Position numbers and translations under genes: made by a program. The notes beneath the pieces were generated by a model. It was not told the DNA's origin. It was given only the letters and a program-made list of their open reading frames with translations, and did no database searches. From an uncultured Lachnospiraceae bacterium (GTDB taxonomy: Bacteria; Bacillota; Clostridia; Lachnospirales; Lachnospiraceae), in contig CATKXY010000002.1 in the NCBI GenBank assembly GCA_949840915.1, positions 124,001 to 188,000 on the forward strand: a DNA stretch of 64,000 nucleotides, written 5' to 3'. Shown in pieces: positions 27,927-36,762 of the stretch. Each line of letters starts with the position of its first letter. Position 1 is the stretch's first letter.

Positions 27927-29210
27927 ATGGAACCTATCAGAGTTCTTGTTCTTGGCGCGGGGAGGAGAGGTACGGACGCCTATGCGCCCTATGCGTTGAA
28001 AAACCCGGACAAACTGCAGATAACCGGCGTAGCAGATCCAAGCGAAATACGGCGGGAGCATATGCGTATACGGCACAATATTCCCCCGGAGAACTGTTTT
28101 GCCAGCTGGCAGGCATGTCTTGAGAGACCCAGATTTGCGGATGCGGTATTTATCTGCACCCAGGACCGGATGCATTTTGAACCGGCAATGAAAGCCATCG
28201 AAGCCGGATACGATATTTTGCTGGAGAAACCCATAGCCCCTACTGCCCGCGAGTGTTCTCTGATAGAACGGGCGGCCCGTGAGGCCGGAGTAAAGGTTTT
28301 GGTCTGTCATGTACTGCGCTATGCCAATCATTACAGGAAGGTGAAAGAGATTGTGGACAGCGGCTTGATCGGGGAGATCGTACACATCAATCATATTGAG
28401 GCGGTGGGAGATTTTCATCAGGCCCACAGCTATGTCAGAGGCAACTGGAATAATAGCGAAACCAGTTCTCCCATGATTTTGGCAAAGTCCTGCCATGATA
28501 TGGATTTGCTGCGATGGATCATCGGGAAGAAATGTACAAGATTGTCTTCTTTCGGATCCCTGAAGTATTTTAACAGGACGCATATGCCGGAGGGAGCTCC
28601 GCCGCGGTGTACGGATGGCTGTCCTCACGCCGCGGAATGTCCCTATAACGCCGTTAAGGTATATTGCAGTCCCGACACGTCCTATTGGTTTCGGGCCGCG
28701 GCCACGGGCGATCCGAATCCCACACAGGAGAAGCTTTTGGAGGCGGTCAGGACAGGCCCCTATGGAAGGTGCGTATTTCAATGCGACAACAATGTTGTGG
28801 ATCACATGGTGGTAAATCTGGAATTTGAGGGTGAGGTCACGGTGGCGTTTACCATGGCGGCCTTTACGCCGGCGATTGAGAGAGAAATGACGATTATGGG
28901 TACAAAGGGATATCTGCGGGGCAGTCTGAAACAGGAAAAGATTTGGGTGACAGACTTTCTGACCGGGCATACTGAGGAGATCGGCACGAGGAACGGGCAG
29001 TTTGGACAGATCGGACACGGCGGCGGAGATGAGGGACTGGTGAGAGATTTTGTGCGTGTGCTGCGGGGGGAGGAGACCGGGGACCGGGTGACAGAGATCG
29101 GTATTTCCTGTGAGAGCCATATGATAGCCTTCGCGGCGGAAGAGTCCAGAATAAGCGGCAGCGTGATAGACATGGAGACATTTATGCGCAGACAGGCGGA
29201 CAAAGTATGA
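27927..29210 (+). CDS. Gfo/Idh/MocA family NAD(P)-dependent oxidoreductase
   Basis: Cytosolic dehydrogenase of 427 residues. The Rossmann fold begins IRVLVLGAGRRGTDAY; DRMHFEPAMKAIEAGYDILLEKPIAPT carries the EKP catalytic-region motif, and HDMDLLRWIIG the usual second-domain His-Asp. Residues about 217-245 hold a cysteine-rich insert, RCTDGCPHAAECPYNAVKVYC, found in a subgroup of this family and possibly a metal site. ATG at 27927 is preferred over upstream ATGs because GGAGG lies 7 bases before it. It overlaps nagB by 4 bases, so the substrate is probably an amino sugar or its derivative; a GH109-like NAD-dependent glycosidase is an alternative. Confidence 0.88.
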   Translation: MEPIRVLVLGAGRRGTDAYAPYALKNPDKLQITGVADPSEIRREHMRIRHNIPPENCFASWQACLERPRFADAVFICTQDRMHFEPAMKAIEAGYDILLEKPIAPTARECSLIERAAREAGVKVLVCHVLRYANHYRKVKEIVDSGLIGEIVHINHIEAVGDFHQAHSYVRGNWNNSETSSPMILAKSCHDMDLLRWIIGKKCTRLSSFGSLKYFNRTHMPEGAPPRCTDGCPHAAECPYNAVKVYCSPDTSYWFRAAATGDPNPTQEKLLEAVRTGPYGRCVFQCDNNVVDHMVVNLEFEGEVTVAFTMAAFTPAIEREMTIMGTKGYLRGSLKQEKIWVTDFLTGHTEEIGTRNGQFGQIGHGGGDEGLVRDFVRVLRGEETGDRVTEIGISCESHMIAFAAEESRISGSVIDMETFMRRQADKV

Positions 29211-29953
29211 GGATTGTCAGGGCAAAGGATTATCAGGATATGAGTGAAAAGGCGGCGTGCATGATTGCGGAGCAGATACGCAGGAAACCGGATTGTGTGC
29301 TGGGTCTGGCCACCGGATCTACGCCCGAAGGTATTTATGAGAAACTGACAGAATGGTATCGGGCGGGGGAATTGGATTTTGCGCGGGTGACAACGGTAAA
29401 TCTGGACGAATACAGGGGTCTTGACAGTGAGAATGTGCATAGCTATTATCACTATATGAAGGAAAAGCTTTTTTCCAGAGTGAATCTCCGGCAGGAGCGG
29501 ACGTTTGTGCCGGACGGCATGGAGCCGGACAGCGGCAGGGCCTGCAGGGAATATGACGGCATAATTGCGTCTGTGGGCGGTGTGGATCTGCAGCTTTTGG
29601 GACTGGGGCATAACGGACACATTGGATTTAATGAACCGGGAACGGATTTTGAGACACGGACGCATTGCGTGGATCTGACAGAATCCACAGTGAGGGCAAA
29701 CCGGAGGTTTTTTGCCTCCATGGATGAAGTACCCAGGCAAGCCTGCACTATGGGGATCGGAACCATAATGCAGGCAGCAGAGATTGTGATGGCAGTGAGC
29801 GGTGAGGACAAAGCGGAAGTTTTAAGAAACGCTGTCTGCGGGCCGGTCACGATCATGCTTCCTGCTTCCGTACTGCAGCTTCACCGGAATGTGACCGTGA
29901 TCGCCGATGAGGCGGCGCTTTCCCTCGTGGGACATGGCGGGCGGGTGTCATAA
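29207..29953 (+). CDS. nagB: Glucosamine-6-phosphate deaminase
   Basis: Converts glucosamine-6-phosphate to fructose-6-phosphate and ammonia. Diagnostic motifs: LGLATGSTPEGIYEKL, TVNLDEYRGL with the catalytic Asp, HSYYHYMKEKLF, and LGLGHNGHIGFNEPGTDF. At 248 residues it has the short Gram-positive length, without the E. coli C-terminal allosteric extension. The ATGA overlap with the oxidoreductase and 22-base gap to nagA show an operon for N-acetylated amino-sugar use. Confidence 0.96.
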   Translation: MRIVRAKDYQDMSEKAACMIAEQIRRKPDCVLGLATGSTPEGIYEKLTEWYRAGELDFARVTTVNLDEYRGLDSENVHSYYHYMKEKLFSRVNLRQERTFVPDGMEPDSGRACREYDGIIASVGGVDLQLLGLGHNGHIGFNEPGTDFETRTHCVDLTESTVRANRRFFASMDEVPRQACTMGIGTIMQAAEIVMAVSGEDKAEVLRNAVCGPVTIMLPASVLQLHRNVTVIADEAALSLVGHGGRVS

Positions 29954-29975
29954 GAGATCGGAAGGAGGAGAGGTC

Positions 29976-31115
29976 ATGGTCATCAAAAATGCCAGCGTGT
30001 TTACGGAGGCCGGAACATTTGTGCAGGGGGATCTGTTTATACGGGGGAAATGGTTTACCGCCTCGGGAGACGCTGAGGCGGATGACATGGTGATAGACGG
30101 AAACGGCTGCTATGCGGTGCCGGGGCTGACGGACATCCATTTTCACGGCTGTGCGGGCCATGACTTCAGCGACGGCTCCGGGGAGGCGCTGAAGCGCATT
30201 GCGGAATATGAGGCCTTCGTCGGAGTGACAGGGATAGTGCCCGCCGCCATGACTCTGGGGGAGGAGGAGCTGTCGGAGGTCTGCAGGTCGGCAAAGGCGT
30301 ATGCTTCGGAGCCGGAGTCCGGCGGCCGGGCAAGATTGTACGGCATACGATTGGAGGGCCCCTTTTTGTCACATGGCAAGAAAGGCGCGCAGAATGAGGC
30401 GAATCTGCGTACTCCCGACATCGGGCTGTATGACAGGCTGCAGAAAGCCTCCGGCAATTTGATCCGGCTGCTGGATATTGCCCCGGAGCTGGACAAAGCG
30501 ATGGAATTCATCGGAAAACGGCACAAGGATACGGTGATCTCTCTGGCGCATACGGAGGCGGATTATGAGACTGCCATGAGAGCGTTCGGCATGGGCGCTT
30601 CCCAGGTGACGCATCTATATAATGCCATGAACGGCTATACGCACAGAGAGCCGGGGCTGATCGGCGCGGCCGCGGACCGGGAGTCCGTGAGGGTGGAGTT
30701 GATCTGCGACGGAGTGCATGTGCATCCCGCGGCAGTCAGGACCACCTTTAAAATATTCGGCGACGACCGCATCATTTTTATCAGCGACAGTATGAGGGCG
30801 ACAGGGCTTGGAGACGGCAGTTACAGTCTGGGAGGACAGCTTGTAAACGTCACGGGGAAGCAGGCGCATCTGCAGGACGGCACAATCGCGGGCTCCGTGA
30901 CAAACCTGACGGACTGTATGCGCAGAGCGGTGCTGGACATGGGGATCCCATTGAATTTTGCAGTGAAATGCGCGGCTGTAAATCCGGCCAAATGCATCGG
31001 GGTGTATGACCGCGTCGGCAGCATCACGCCCGGGAAACTGGCTAATGTGCTGCTGCTTCAAAAGAAGAATCTGGAGACAAAGCATGTGATCCTGGAGGGG
31101 GAATTGATCCGATAA
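29976..31115 (+). CDS. nagA: N-acetylglucosamine-6-phosphate deacetylase
   Basis: Removes the acetyl group from GlcNAc-6-phosphate, feeding NagB. Motifs: TDIHFHGCAGHDFSDG (metal-binding HxH), LEGPFLS with the metal-binding Glu, SLAHTEADYE, HLYNAMNGYTHREPGLIGAA and the catalytic Asp in FISDSMRATGLGDG. Length 379 residues is standard. ATG at 29976 has GGAGGAGAGG upstream. Last gene of the operon; no clear hairpin terminator follows directly, but a repeat-rich region begins about 70 bases later. Confidence 0.96.
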   Translation: MVIKNASVFTEAGTFVQGDLFIRGKWFTASGDAEADDMVIDGNGCYAVPGLTDIHFHGCAGHDFSDGSGEALKRIAEYEAFVGVTGIVPAAMTLGEEELSEVCRSAKAYASEPESGGRARLYGIRLEGPFLSHGKKGAQNEANLRTPDIGLYDRLQKASGNLIRLLDIAPELDKAMEFIGKRHKDTVISLAHTEADYETAMRAFGMGASQVTHLYNAMNGYTHREPGLIGAAADRESVRVELICDGVHVHPAAVRTTFKIFGDDRIIFISDSMRATGLGDGSYSLGGQLVNVTGKQAHLQDGTIAGSVTNLTDCMRRAVLDMGIPLNFAVKCAAVNPAKCIGVYDRVGSITPGKLANVLLLQKKNLETKHVILEGELIR

Positions 31116-31183
31116 AAACGGCGATGAATAAAATCCGCTTATATAGGAATTCTGTAAGTAACGATTCAGCCTGTGGCAATGCA

Positions 31184-31682
31184 GCTGCCGATCAACCGGT
31201 GTCGGCAGCGGGAGAAATGCGCATTTCTCCCTGACTGCAGGCCCGCACTATAAGAAAACGCACCAATCTCCGCCAATGCCTGCAGATTGCTCCCTGTCTC
31301 TCCCTGCCTCGATACCGCTTGAAGCGGCAGTCTCATTGCCATAGACCCAAACCGCACATTGCGGATTGCCCATCCGTATTTTATGATCATATTGTAAATC
31401 GGAGCCTATATGTTCTTTAAGATACTGTAATTGAGGGATTTAGCCGATGTCCGTGCGGGCGGTAGCGGGAGGAGTCTGCGGACTTTGGTAAAGGTTGGCG
31501 CGTTTTCTTATAGTGCGGGCCTGCAGCCAGGGTGAAATGCGCATGGATGCGCATTTCAGGCACTACGATGCACGGATGCATCTTAGTGCCGGCCCGGATA
31601 CCGGCGGATTCCATAGCCGCACTGTTAGAAAACACCCAACCGGACCCGGCCGCAGACTCCTCCCGCTACCGCCCGCACGGAC
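31184..31682. repeat. Nested inverted-repeat region (non-coding, structured)
   Basis: The 714 bases between nagA and the next gene hold no convincing gene. Elements seen: hairpin 31184-31191 with 31202-31209 (8 of 8); a perfect 22-base palindrome at 31210-31231; a 45-base inverted repeat, 31217-31261 against 31500-31544 (43 of 45 match); a perfect 33-base inverted repeat, 31449-31481 against 31650-31682, continued inward as an imperfect pairing; a 12-base hairpin 31533-31544 with 31547-31558; and a 14-base hairpin 31559-31572 with 31577-31590 (one mismatch). The pattern fits three diverged copies of one element of roughly 100 bases, the middle one inverted. It could be a palindromic non-autonomous mobile element family, an invertible switch or a folded leader RNA; sequence alone does not decide. 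Confidence 0.8.
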
Positions 31683-31733
31683 CCGGGCATTCCCCAATCA
31701 CAATGTTTTAAGGCCGCATATTAACTCCGGTTA

Positions 31734-31755
31734 GCGGACAAAAGGCGGACAAAAG
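31734..31755 (+). repeat. Tandem 11-base direct repeat upstream of a promoter
   Basis: GCGGACAAAAG occurs twice back to back (31734-31744 and 31745-31755), ending 10 bases before the -35 element at 31766. A spacing of one helical turn places both copies on one DNA face, as in activator sites. Confidence 0.55.
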
Positions 31756-31765
31756 CTTATTTAAT

Positions 31766-31794
31766 TTGCTATTTATTGGCAGAAATGCTATAAT
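31766..31794 (+). promoter_or_regulatory. Promoter of polysaccharide region II
   Basis: TTGCTA (31766-31771), 17 bases, perfect TATAAT (31789-31794) preceded by TGC (extended -10). It is 30/37 identical to the promoter at 11937 and should start the long operon beginning at 31830. Confidence 0.8.
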
Positions 31795-31829
31795 ACAACA
31801 GAATATATTCGGATTTTAAGGAGATGGAT

Positions 31830-33497
31830 ATGCCGGTCAAGCTTCCAGTGAGCAAAAAAAGAATTCTATATATGATCTGCTTCTTTTTCTTTTGTCTCAT
31901 TGATCAGCGGATCAGGACCACCAGCGGTCTGGACGGGTGGGGTGAAACCTTCCGGGATCTGACAGGAGCGGTCATGGCAGTTTTGATTCTCTCCCATTAT
32001 CATCTGAACGATTTTAGAAAACGAAAGATTCCCTACCTGGTATGGAGTCTTGTTTGCGTTATAGGGGGAATTGTATTTCTGTGGAAGGGACAGTCACTGG
32101 TCTGGTTTGCAAACGACAGGGCAGTCCTTGTGCTGGATGCATTTCTCTTTGGGGTTATTTTGATCCGCACTTTTTCGGATATCGTGTTGGAGCGGAAAAG
32201 ACCGCGGGTTTTTAAGCCCTTTGCCTTTGCCTGGCTGGCAATGATGATATTGATGATCGTGTCCCGCAGCGAGTATCTCTGGCCCTCTGCTTATCTGGTA
32301 ATGTTCGGCTGCTTTTATCTGACAGATTATACGGCGGCGGAGAGGGAAGACTTGTTTCAGGGGATGCTCGATGGCATTATTCTGGGATTTTTCGTGCTGC
32401 AGGGCTGGTGCTTTGTGTTCCGGCCTTACGACGCGGTGCGCTATGTGGGCGTTTACAGCAACTGCAATATCAACGCACTGTTTTATCTGACGGTGCTGGC
32501 AGCGGCTCTCACCAGGCTGGTGCAGGTGTACCGCAGGGACGGCAGCCGTCTCGTGCGTCTGTACTACTGGCTGGGCACGGGAGTGGTTCTCGGATTCCTG
32601 TTTATGACGATCAGCCGTACCGGCTGGCTTGCAGCGGCAGTGCTGGTGTTTGTGGGTCTGCTCTGTCTGTGGCGGGTGCTTCCCCGCAGAAACATGTTTG
32701 TGTCATTGTGCAAAAACGGGCTCATTGTGGTGCTTTGCACTGTGCTTGCTTTTCCGCTGGTATTTGGCGCCGTGCGCTATCTCCCTCCTGTGTTTCACCA
32801 TCCGGTGTGGTTTTTCGGCGAGTGGAACGAGGACAAGGTACATTCCTGGGACAAATGGGATTCGGAGAAGTTTGTAGATCTGGACAGGTTGATGAGAGTG
32901 GCCAACAGCCGTGTGGCCGTGATTTTGGATTCCCTTTTTGAGAAGGCCGCGCCGGGGAGTACGCCGCATCTTGAGGTTGAGGGTGAAAATCTCGCACTTG
33001 AGAATGATAGTCAGACCTCGGAGGATAAGACGAATCAGCCCGAAGTCTCGCCGCTGCAGCAGCAGCTCTACGACGAGGCGCTGGCGGCCGGTTTTGCGCT
33101 GGACCGGGCGGACAGGGGCAATGCGCTGCTGGTGCGGAAGGCCATCTACCGCTATTATATACATCTCTTGAATTTCCGGGGGCATCCGGACTCCGAGCAG
33201 GGTTTTCAGATTTTCCCCAATCAGCGCATCGGACATGCCCATAATATCTATCTCCAGTATGGAGTGGATTTCGGCGTTCCCGTGATGCTATTATTTACGG
33301 TGCTGGTGGTATGGTCTGCTGTGAGATTTGTGAAAAGCTTTGCAGGGCGGCCGTTTGAGGTTCCTGCGGGATGCCTGATGTTTCTGCTGGTACCCGCTGT
33401 GTTTGGGCTGCTGGAATATTGCTGGGGGCCCGGAAGTCTGGCAGTGACTCTGCTCTTTGTGGTCTGGAGACGGACTATCTGTGAAGATAATGTGTAG
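31830..33497 (+). CDS. O-antigen ligase/polymerase-like membrane protein
   Basis: Membrane protein of 555 residues with about 12 helices. The ISRTGWLAAAVLVFVGLL region and the C-terminal RIGHAHNIYLQYGVDFGVPVMLLF (HAHN motif) are typical of O-antigen ligase/Wzy_C proteins. Between them is an unusually long hydrophilic loop (about residues 335-465) with an acidic, Gln/Ser-rich stretch that probably faces outside. ATG at 31830 lies 6 bases after AAGGAG; ATG at 31824 directly abuts that site. It is the first gene behind the region II promoter. Predicted to polymerise or transfer lipid-linked glycan on the outer face of the membrane. Confidence 0.82.
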   Translation: MPVKLPVSKKRILYMICFFFFCLIDQRIRTTSGLDGWGETFRDLTGAVMAVLILSHYHLNDFRKRKIPYLVWSLVCVIGGIVFLWKGQSLVWFANDRAVLVLDAFLFGVILIRTFSDIVLERKRPRVFKPFAFAWLAMMILMIVSRSEYLWPSAYLVMFGCFYLTDYTAAEREDLFQGMLDGIILGFFVLQGWCFVFRPYDAVRYVGVYSNCNINALFYLTVLAAALTRLVQVYRRDGSRLVRLYYWLGTGVVLGFLFMTISRTGWLAAAVLVFVGLLCLWRVLPRRNMFVSLCKNGLIVVLCTVLAFPLVFGAVRYLPPVFHHPVWFFGEWNEDKVHSWDKWDSEKFVDLDRLMRVANSRVAVILDSLFEKAAPGSTPHLEVEGENLALENDSQTSEDKTNQPEVSPLQQQLYDEALAAGFALDRADRGNALLVRKAIYRYYIHLLNFRGHPDSEQGFQIFPNQRIGHAHNIYLQYGVDFGVPVMLLFTVLVVWSAVRFVKSFAGRPFEVPAGCLMFLLVPAVFGLLEYCWGPGSLAVTLLFVVWRRTICEDNV

Positions 33498-33531
33498 GAC
33501 CCTGGGTTAAGACATAATAAGGATAATTAAT

Positions 33532-35403
33532 ATGAAGGAAAAGAAAGAAAGTTCTAAAATTTTAAAAGCTCCCTTCAGCCGCAGGGCTGCGCTGGTGCTC
33601 ATGGATATCATGGCGATCATGGTCTCCTCCTTCGCCGCGCTCTACATTCGCTTTGAATTCAGCTTCCGCGCCATTCAGCCTGTTTTTTTAAAGCATTATG
33701 AATATACCCTGGTCTATAATATCTGTATGACTCTGATCCTGTTTGTGCTTTTCAGGCTTTACCGGAGTGTGTGGCGCTATGCCAGTGCCACGGAGCTGAT
33801 CAATATTGTGTTTGCCACCACCATAGCGGCATTGGTCCATTTGATTTTCTGCAGTGTCACGGGGTGGTATATGCCCCGGAGCTATTATTTTCTTTATTGG
33901 ATCCTGTTGTTCGGGTCGGTATGCTGTATTCGTTTCAGCTATCGTATTCTGCGGATGTTCCGGTCGAAGTACCGTGAGAGCACGGACAGGAACATCAGGA
34001 CGGCGGTAATGCTGATTGGTGCGGGAGCCGCAGCCAATGCCATCTTGAAAGAGATCGAGGTCAGCCGTTATCTGAATCTGCAGGTAAAATGCATTATAGA
34101 CGACCAGCCGGGGTGTCACGGCAAGTTTATGCGGGGAGTTCCCATTGTGGGAGGCCGGGAGAGCATCGTGACGGCGGCCGGACAGTATGGAATCGACGAG
34201 ATCATTTTTGCCATTCCCTCCGCAAACAATAATGTGCGCAAGGAGATTCTTGACATCTGCAAGGAGACCGGCTGCAAGCTCCGTGCGCTGCCCGGCGTGT
34301 ATCAGCTCATCAACGGGGATGTGTCCGTCTCGGAATTAAAGGAAGTGGAGATTGAGGATCTGCTGGGCAGAGAACCGATTCAGATCAATACCGCGGAGGT
34401 GCTTGACTATGTTCACGGCAAGACGGTGCTGGTGACCGGCGGAGGCGGTTCTATCGGAAGCGAGCTGTGCAGACAGATTGCCGCACATCAGCCCAGACAA
34501 CTGGTCATGCTGGATATTTACGAGAACAGCATCTATGAGATACAGCAGGAGCTTCTGCGCAGATATCCCGAGATGGATATGGTGGTGCTCATTGCCTCGG
34601 TGCGCAACACCAGGCGTATACAGGCGGTCTTTGAGCAGTACCGACCGGATATCGTGTATCACGCGGCGGCTCACAAGCATGTACCCCTCATGGAGGAAAG
34701 TCCCAACGAGGCGGTGAAGAACAATGTGATGGGTACTTTAAAAACGGCCCAGGCTGCGGACAGATACGGAGCGGAGAAATTTGTGCTGATCTCAACGGAC
34801 AAGGCGGTGAATCCCACCAATGTCATGGGAGCCACCAAACGCATCTGTGAGATGGTGATACAGATGATGAATCAGAAGTCCCGGACCAATTTTGTCGCGG
34901 TGCGCTTTGGAAATGTGCTGGGCAGCAATGGGAGTGTGATTCCCCTCTTTAAAAAGCAGATTGCGGAGGGCGGACCGGTGACGGTGACCCACCCGGATAT
35001 CATCCGCTATTTTATGACCATACCGGAAGCGGTGTCGCTGGTGCTGCAGGCGGGCGCTTACGCCAAAGGAGGCGAGATCTTTGTGCTGGATATGGGCGAG
35101 CCCATGAAGATACTGGATCTGGCCCAGAACCTTATCAAGCTCTCCGGCTATCGGGTGGGCGAGGATATCGAGATTCGTTTTACGGGTCTGCGTCCCGGGG
35201 AAAAAATGTACGAAGAACTGCTCATGGATGAGGAAGGGCTGAAGCAGACCGCAAACAAGCGCATCTTTATCGGCAGACCGATAGAGTTTGATGCGGAGGT
35301 GTTCGAGAGACAGTTAGAGAAACTGAAGGAGGACGCGGAGTCCGAGACCGCCGACATCAGGCGGGACATTCAGGAGATTGTACCTACCTATCATTTTGAG
35401 TGA
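33532..35403 (+). CDS. PglF/CapD-like UDP-GlcNAc 4,6-dehydratase, membrane-bound
   Basis: Predicted to convert UDP-GlcNAc to the 4-keto-6-deoxy sugar, first step of bacillosamine-type sugars. 623 residues: four N-terminal helices (about 20-145), a first Rossmann region (IRTAVMLIGAGAAANAIL), then the catalytic SDR domain from about residue 300: VLVTGGGGSIGSELCRQI, VYHAAAHKHVPLMEESP, and STDKAVNPTNVMGATKR, where Met replaces the usual Tyr as in PglF/WbpM. RFGNVLGSNGSVIPLF and FTGLRPGEKMYEELL complete the family pattern. The next two genes encode the matching aminotransferase and phosphosugar transferase, which supports the assignment. Confidence 0.93.
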   Translation: MKEKKESSKILKAPFSRRAALVLMDIMAIMVSSFAALYIRFEFSFRAIQPVFLKHYEYTLVYNICMTLILFVLFRLYRSVWRYASATELINIVFATTIAALVHLIFCSVTGWYMPRSYYFLYWILLFGSVCCIRFSYRILRMFRSKYRESTDRNIRTAVMLIGAGAAANAILKEIEVSRYLNLQVKCIIDDQPGCHGKFMRGVPIVGGRESIVTAAGQYGIDEIIFAIPSANNNVRKEILDICKETGCKLRALPGVYQLINGDVSVSELKEVEIEDLLGREPIQINTAEVLDYVHGKTVLVTGGGGSIGSELCRQIAAHQPRQLVMLDIYENSIYEIQQELLRRYPEMDMVVLIASVRNTRRIQAVFEQYRPDIVYHAAAHKHVPLMEESPNEAVKNNVMGTLKTAQAADRYGAEKFVLISTDKAVNPTNVMGATKRICEMVIQMMNQKSRTNFVAVRFGNVLGSNGSVIPLFKKQIAEGGPVTVTHPDIIRYFMTIPEAVSLVLQAGAYAKGGEIFVLDMGEPMKILDLAQNLIKLSGYRVGEDIEIRFTGLRPGEKMYEELLMDEEGLKQTANKRIFIGRPIEFDAEVFERQLEKLKEDAESETADIRRDIQEIVPTYHFE

Positions 35404-35452
35404 GGACAAGTGATAACTCAGCAGTATAAAGAAAATCGACAGAGGTTGAAAT

Positions 35453-36712
35453 ATGGGAGAATTCAAGGCGTTTGACAACAAAATATGGCTTTCCAGTCCC
35501 ACGATGCACGGCGAGGAGCTGGAATATATGACGCAGGCCTATGAGACGAACTGGATGTCCACCGTGGGGGCTAATATCAATGAGGTGGAGAGGCTTGCCT
35601 GTGAAAAGATCGGCTGCGGCTATGCGGTGGCCCTGTCTTCGGGCACCGCGGCGCTGCATATGGCGGTAAAGCTTGCGGGAGTGAAGCCCGGGGAAAAGGT
35701 ATTCTGTTCCGACATGACTTTTGATGCCACGGTGAATCCCGTGGTATATGAGGGCGGGGAACCGGTTTTTATCGACACGGAATATGATACCTGGAACATG
35801 GACCCCGCGGCGCTGGAGCGGGCTTTTGAGATTTATCCCGGTGTGCGTGTGGTGGTGCTGGCCCATCTCTACGGGACGCCCTGCAGGATGGAGGAGATCC
35901 GGGCGGTCTGCGACAGGCATCATGCGGTGATCATCGAGGACGCGGCGGAATCTCTGGGTGCTTCCTACAAAGGGGTGCAGACAGGGCGGCTGGGGGACAT
36001 CAATGCCATATCCTTTAACGGGAACAAGATCATCACCGGCTCTGCGGGAGGGATGCTTCTCACAGACGACGGAAACGCTGCGGAAAAGGTGCGGAAATGG
36101 TCTACACAGGCCCGGGAGAGCGCGCCCTGGTATCAGCATGAGGAGCTTGGCTATAATTATCGTATGAGCAATGTGATTGCGGGAGTGGTGCGGGGGCAGT
36201 TTCCGCATCTGGAGGAGCATATCGACCGGAAAAAAGCGATCTATATGAGATATCAGGAAGGGTTCCGGGATCTGCCTGTGACCATGAACCCTTATGACAC
36301 GGAGAACAGCGAGCCCAATTTCTGGTTATCCTGTATGCTGATCCACCGTGAGGCTATGTGCAGACAGGTGCGCTCGGAGAGAGAAGCCCTCTATATCAGC
36401 GAGCCCGGAAAGTCCTGTCCCACGCAGATATTGGAGACTTTGGAGCAGTACAATGCCGAGGGGCGTCCCATCTGGAAGCCCATGCATATGCAGCCCATCT
36501 ATCGCATGAACGCTTTTGTCACAAGGGAGGGCGACGGCAGAGCCGTGACAAACGCCTACATCGACGGCGGCGTACAGGGAGCGGACGGCAGACCTCTGGA
36601 CGTGGGCATGGATCTCTTTGACAGAGGACTGTGCCTGCCCAGCGACAACAAGATGACCGAGGAGCAGCAGGATATCATAATCGAGATGGTGAAGAGCTGC
36701 TTTCGAAAATGA
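35453..36712 (+). CDS. DegT/DnrJ/EryC1 family sugar aminotransferase (PglE-like)
   Basis: PLP enzyme of 419 residues predicted to aminate the 4-keto sugar nucleotide made by the preceding dehydratase, using glutamate. Motifs: LSSGTAALHMAVKLAGVKPGE, DMTFDATVNPVVYEGGEP, AHLYGTPCRM, IEDAAESLGASYKG, and the Schiff-base lysine K192 in SFNGNKIITGSAGG. ATG follows AGAGGTTGAAAT. Position between PglF-like and PglC-like genes fits UDP-4-amino-4,6-dideoxy-GlcNAc synthesis; the exact stereochemistry is inferred. Confidence 0.93.
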   Translation: MGEFKAFDNKIWLSSPTMHGEELEYMTQAYETNWMSTVGANINEVERLACEKIGCGYAVALSSGTAALHMAVKLAGVKPGEKVFCSDMTFDATVNPVVYEGGEPVFIDTEYDTWNMDPAALERAFEIYPGVRVVVLAHLYGTPCRMEEIRAVCDRHHAVIIEDAAESLGASYKGVQTGRLGDINAISFNGNKIITGSAGGMLLTDDGNAAEKVRKWSTQARESAPWYQHEELGYNYRMSNVIAGVVRGQFPHLEEHIDRKKAIYMRYQEGFRDLPVTMNPYDTENSEPNFWLSCMLIHREAMCRQVRSEREALYISEPGKSCPTQILETLEQYNAEGRPIWKPMHMQPIYRMNAFVTREGDGRAVTNAYIDGGVQGADGRPLDVGMDLFDRGLCLPSDNKMTEEQQDIIIEMVKSCFRK

Positions 36713-36762
36713 CAGGGATATGACAGAAAACGACAGGCAGATGACAAGGAATCGGCGGGAAT

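Noticed and set aside
31184..31682. CRISPR array in the repeat-rich gap.
   Set aside because: Repeats are few, inverted, unequal in spacing and diverged; there are no regular direct repeats with spacers and no cas genes.
31495..31734. A 79-codon open frame inside the repeat region.
   Set aside because: No ribosome site, and its sequence is dictated by palindromes and inverted repeats.
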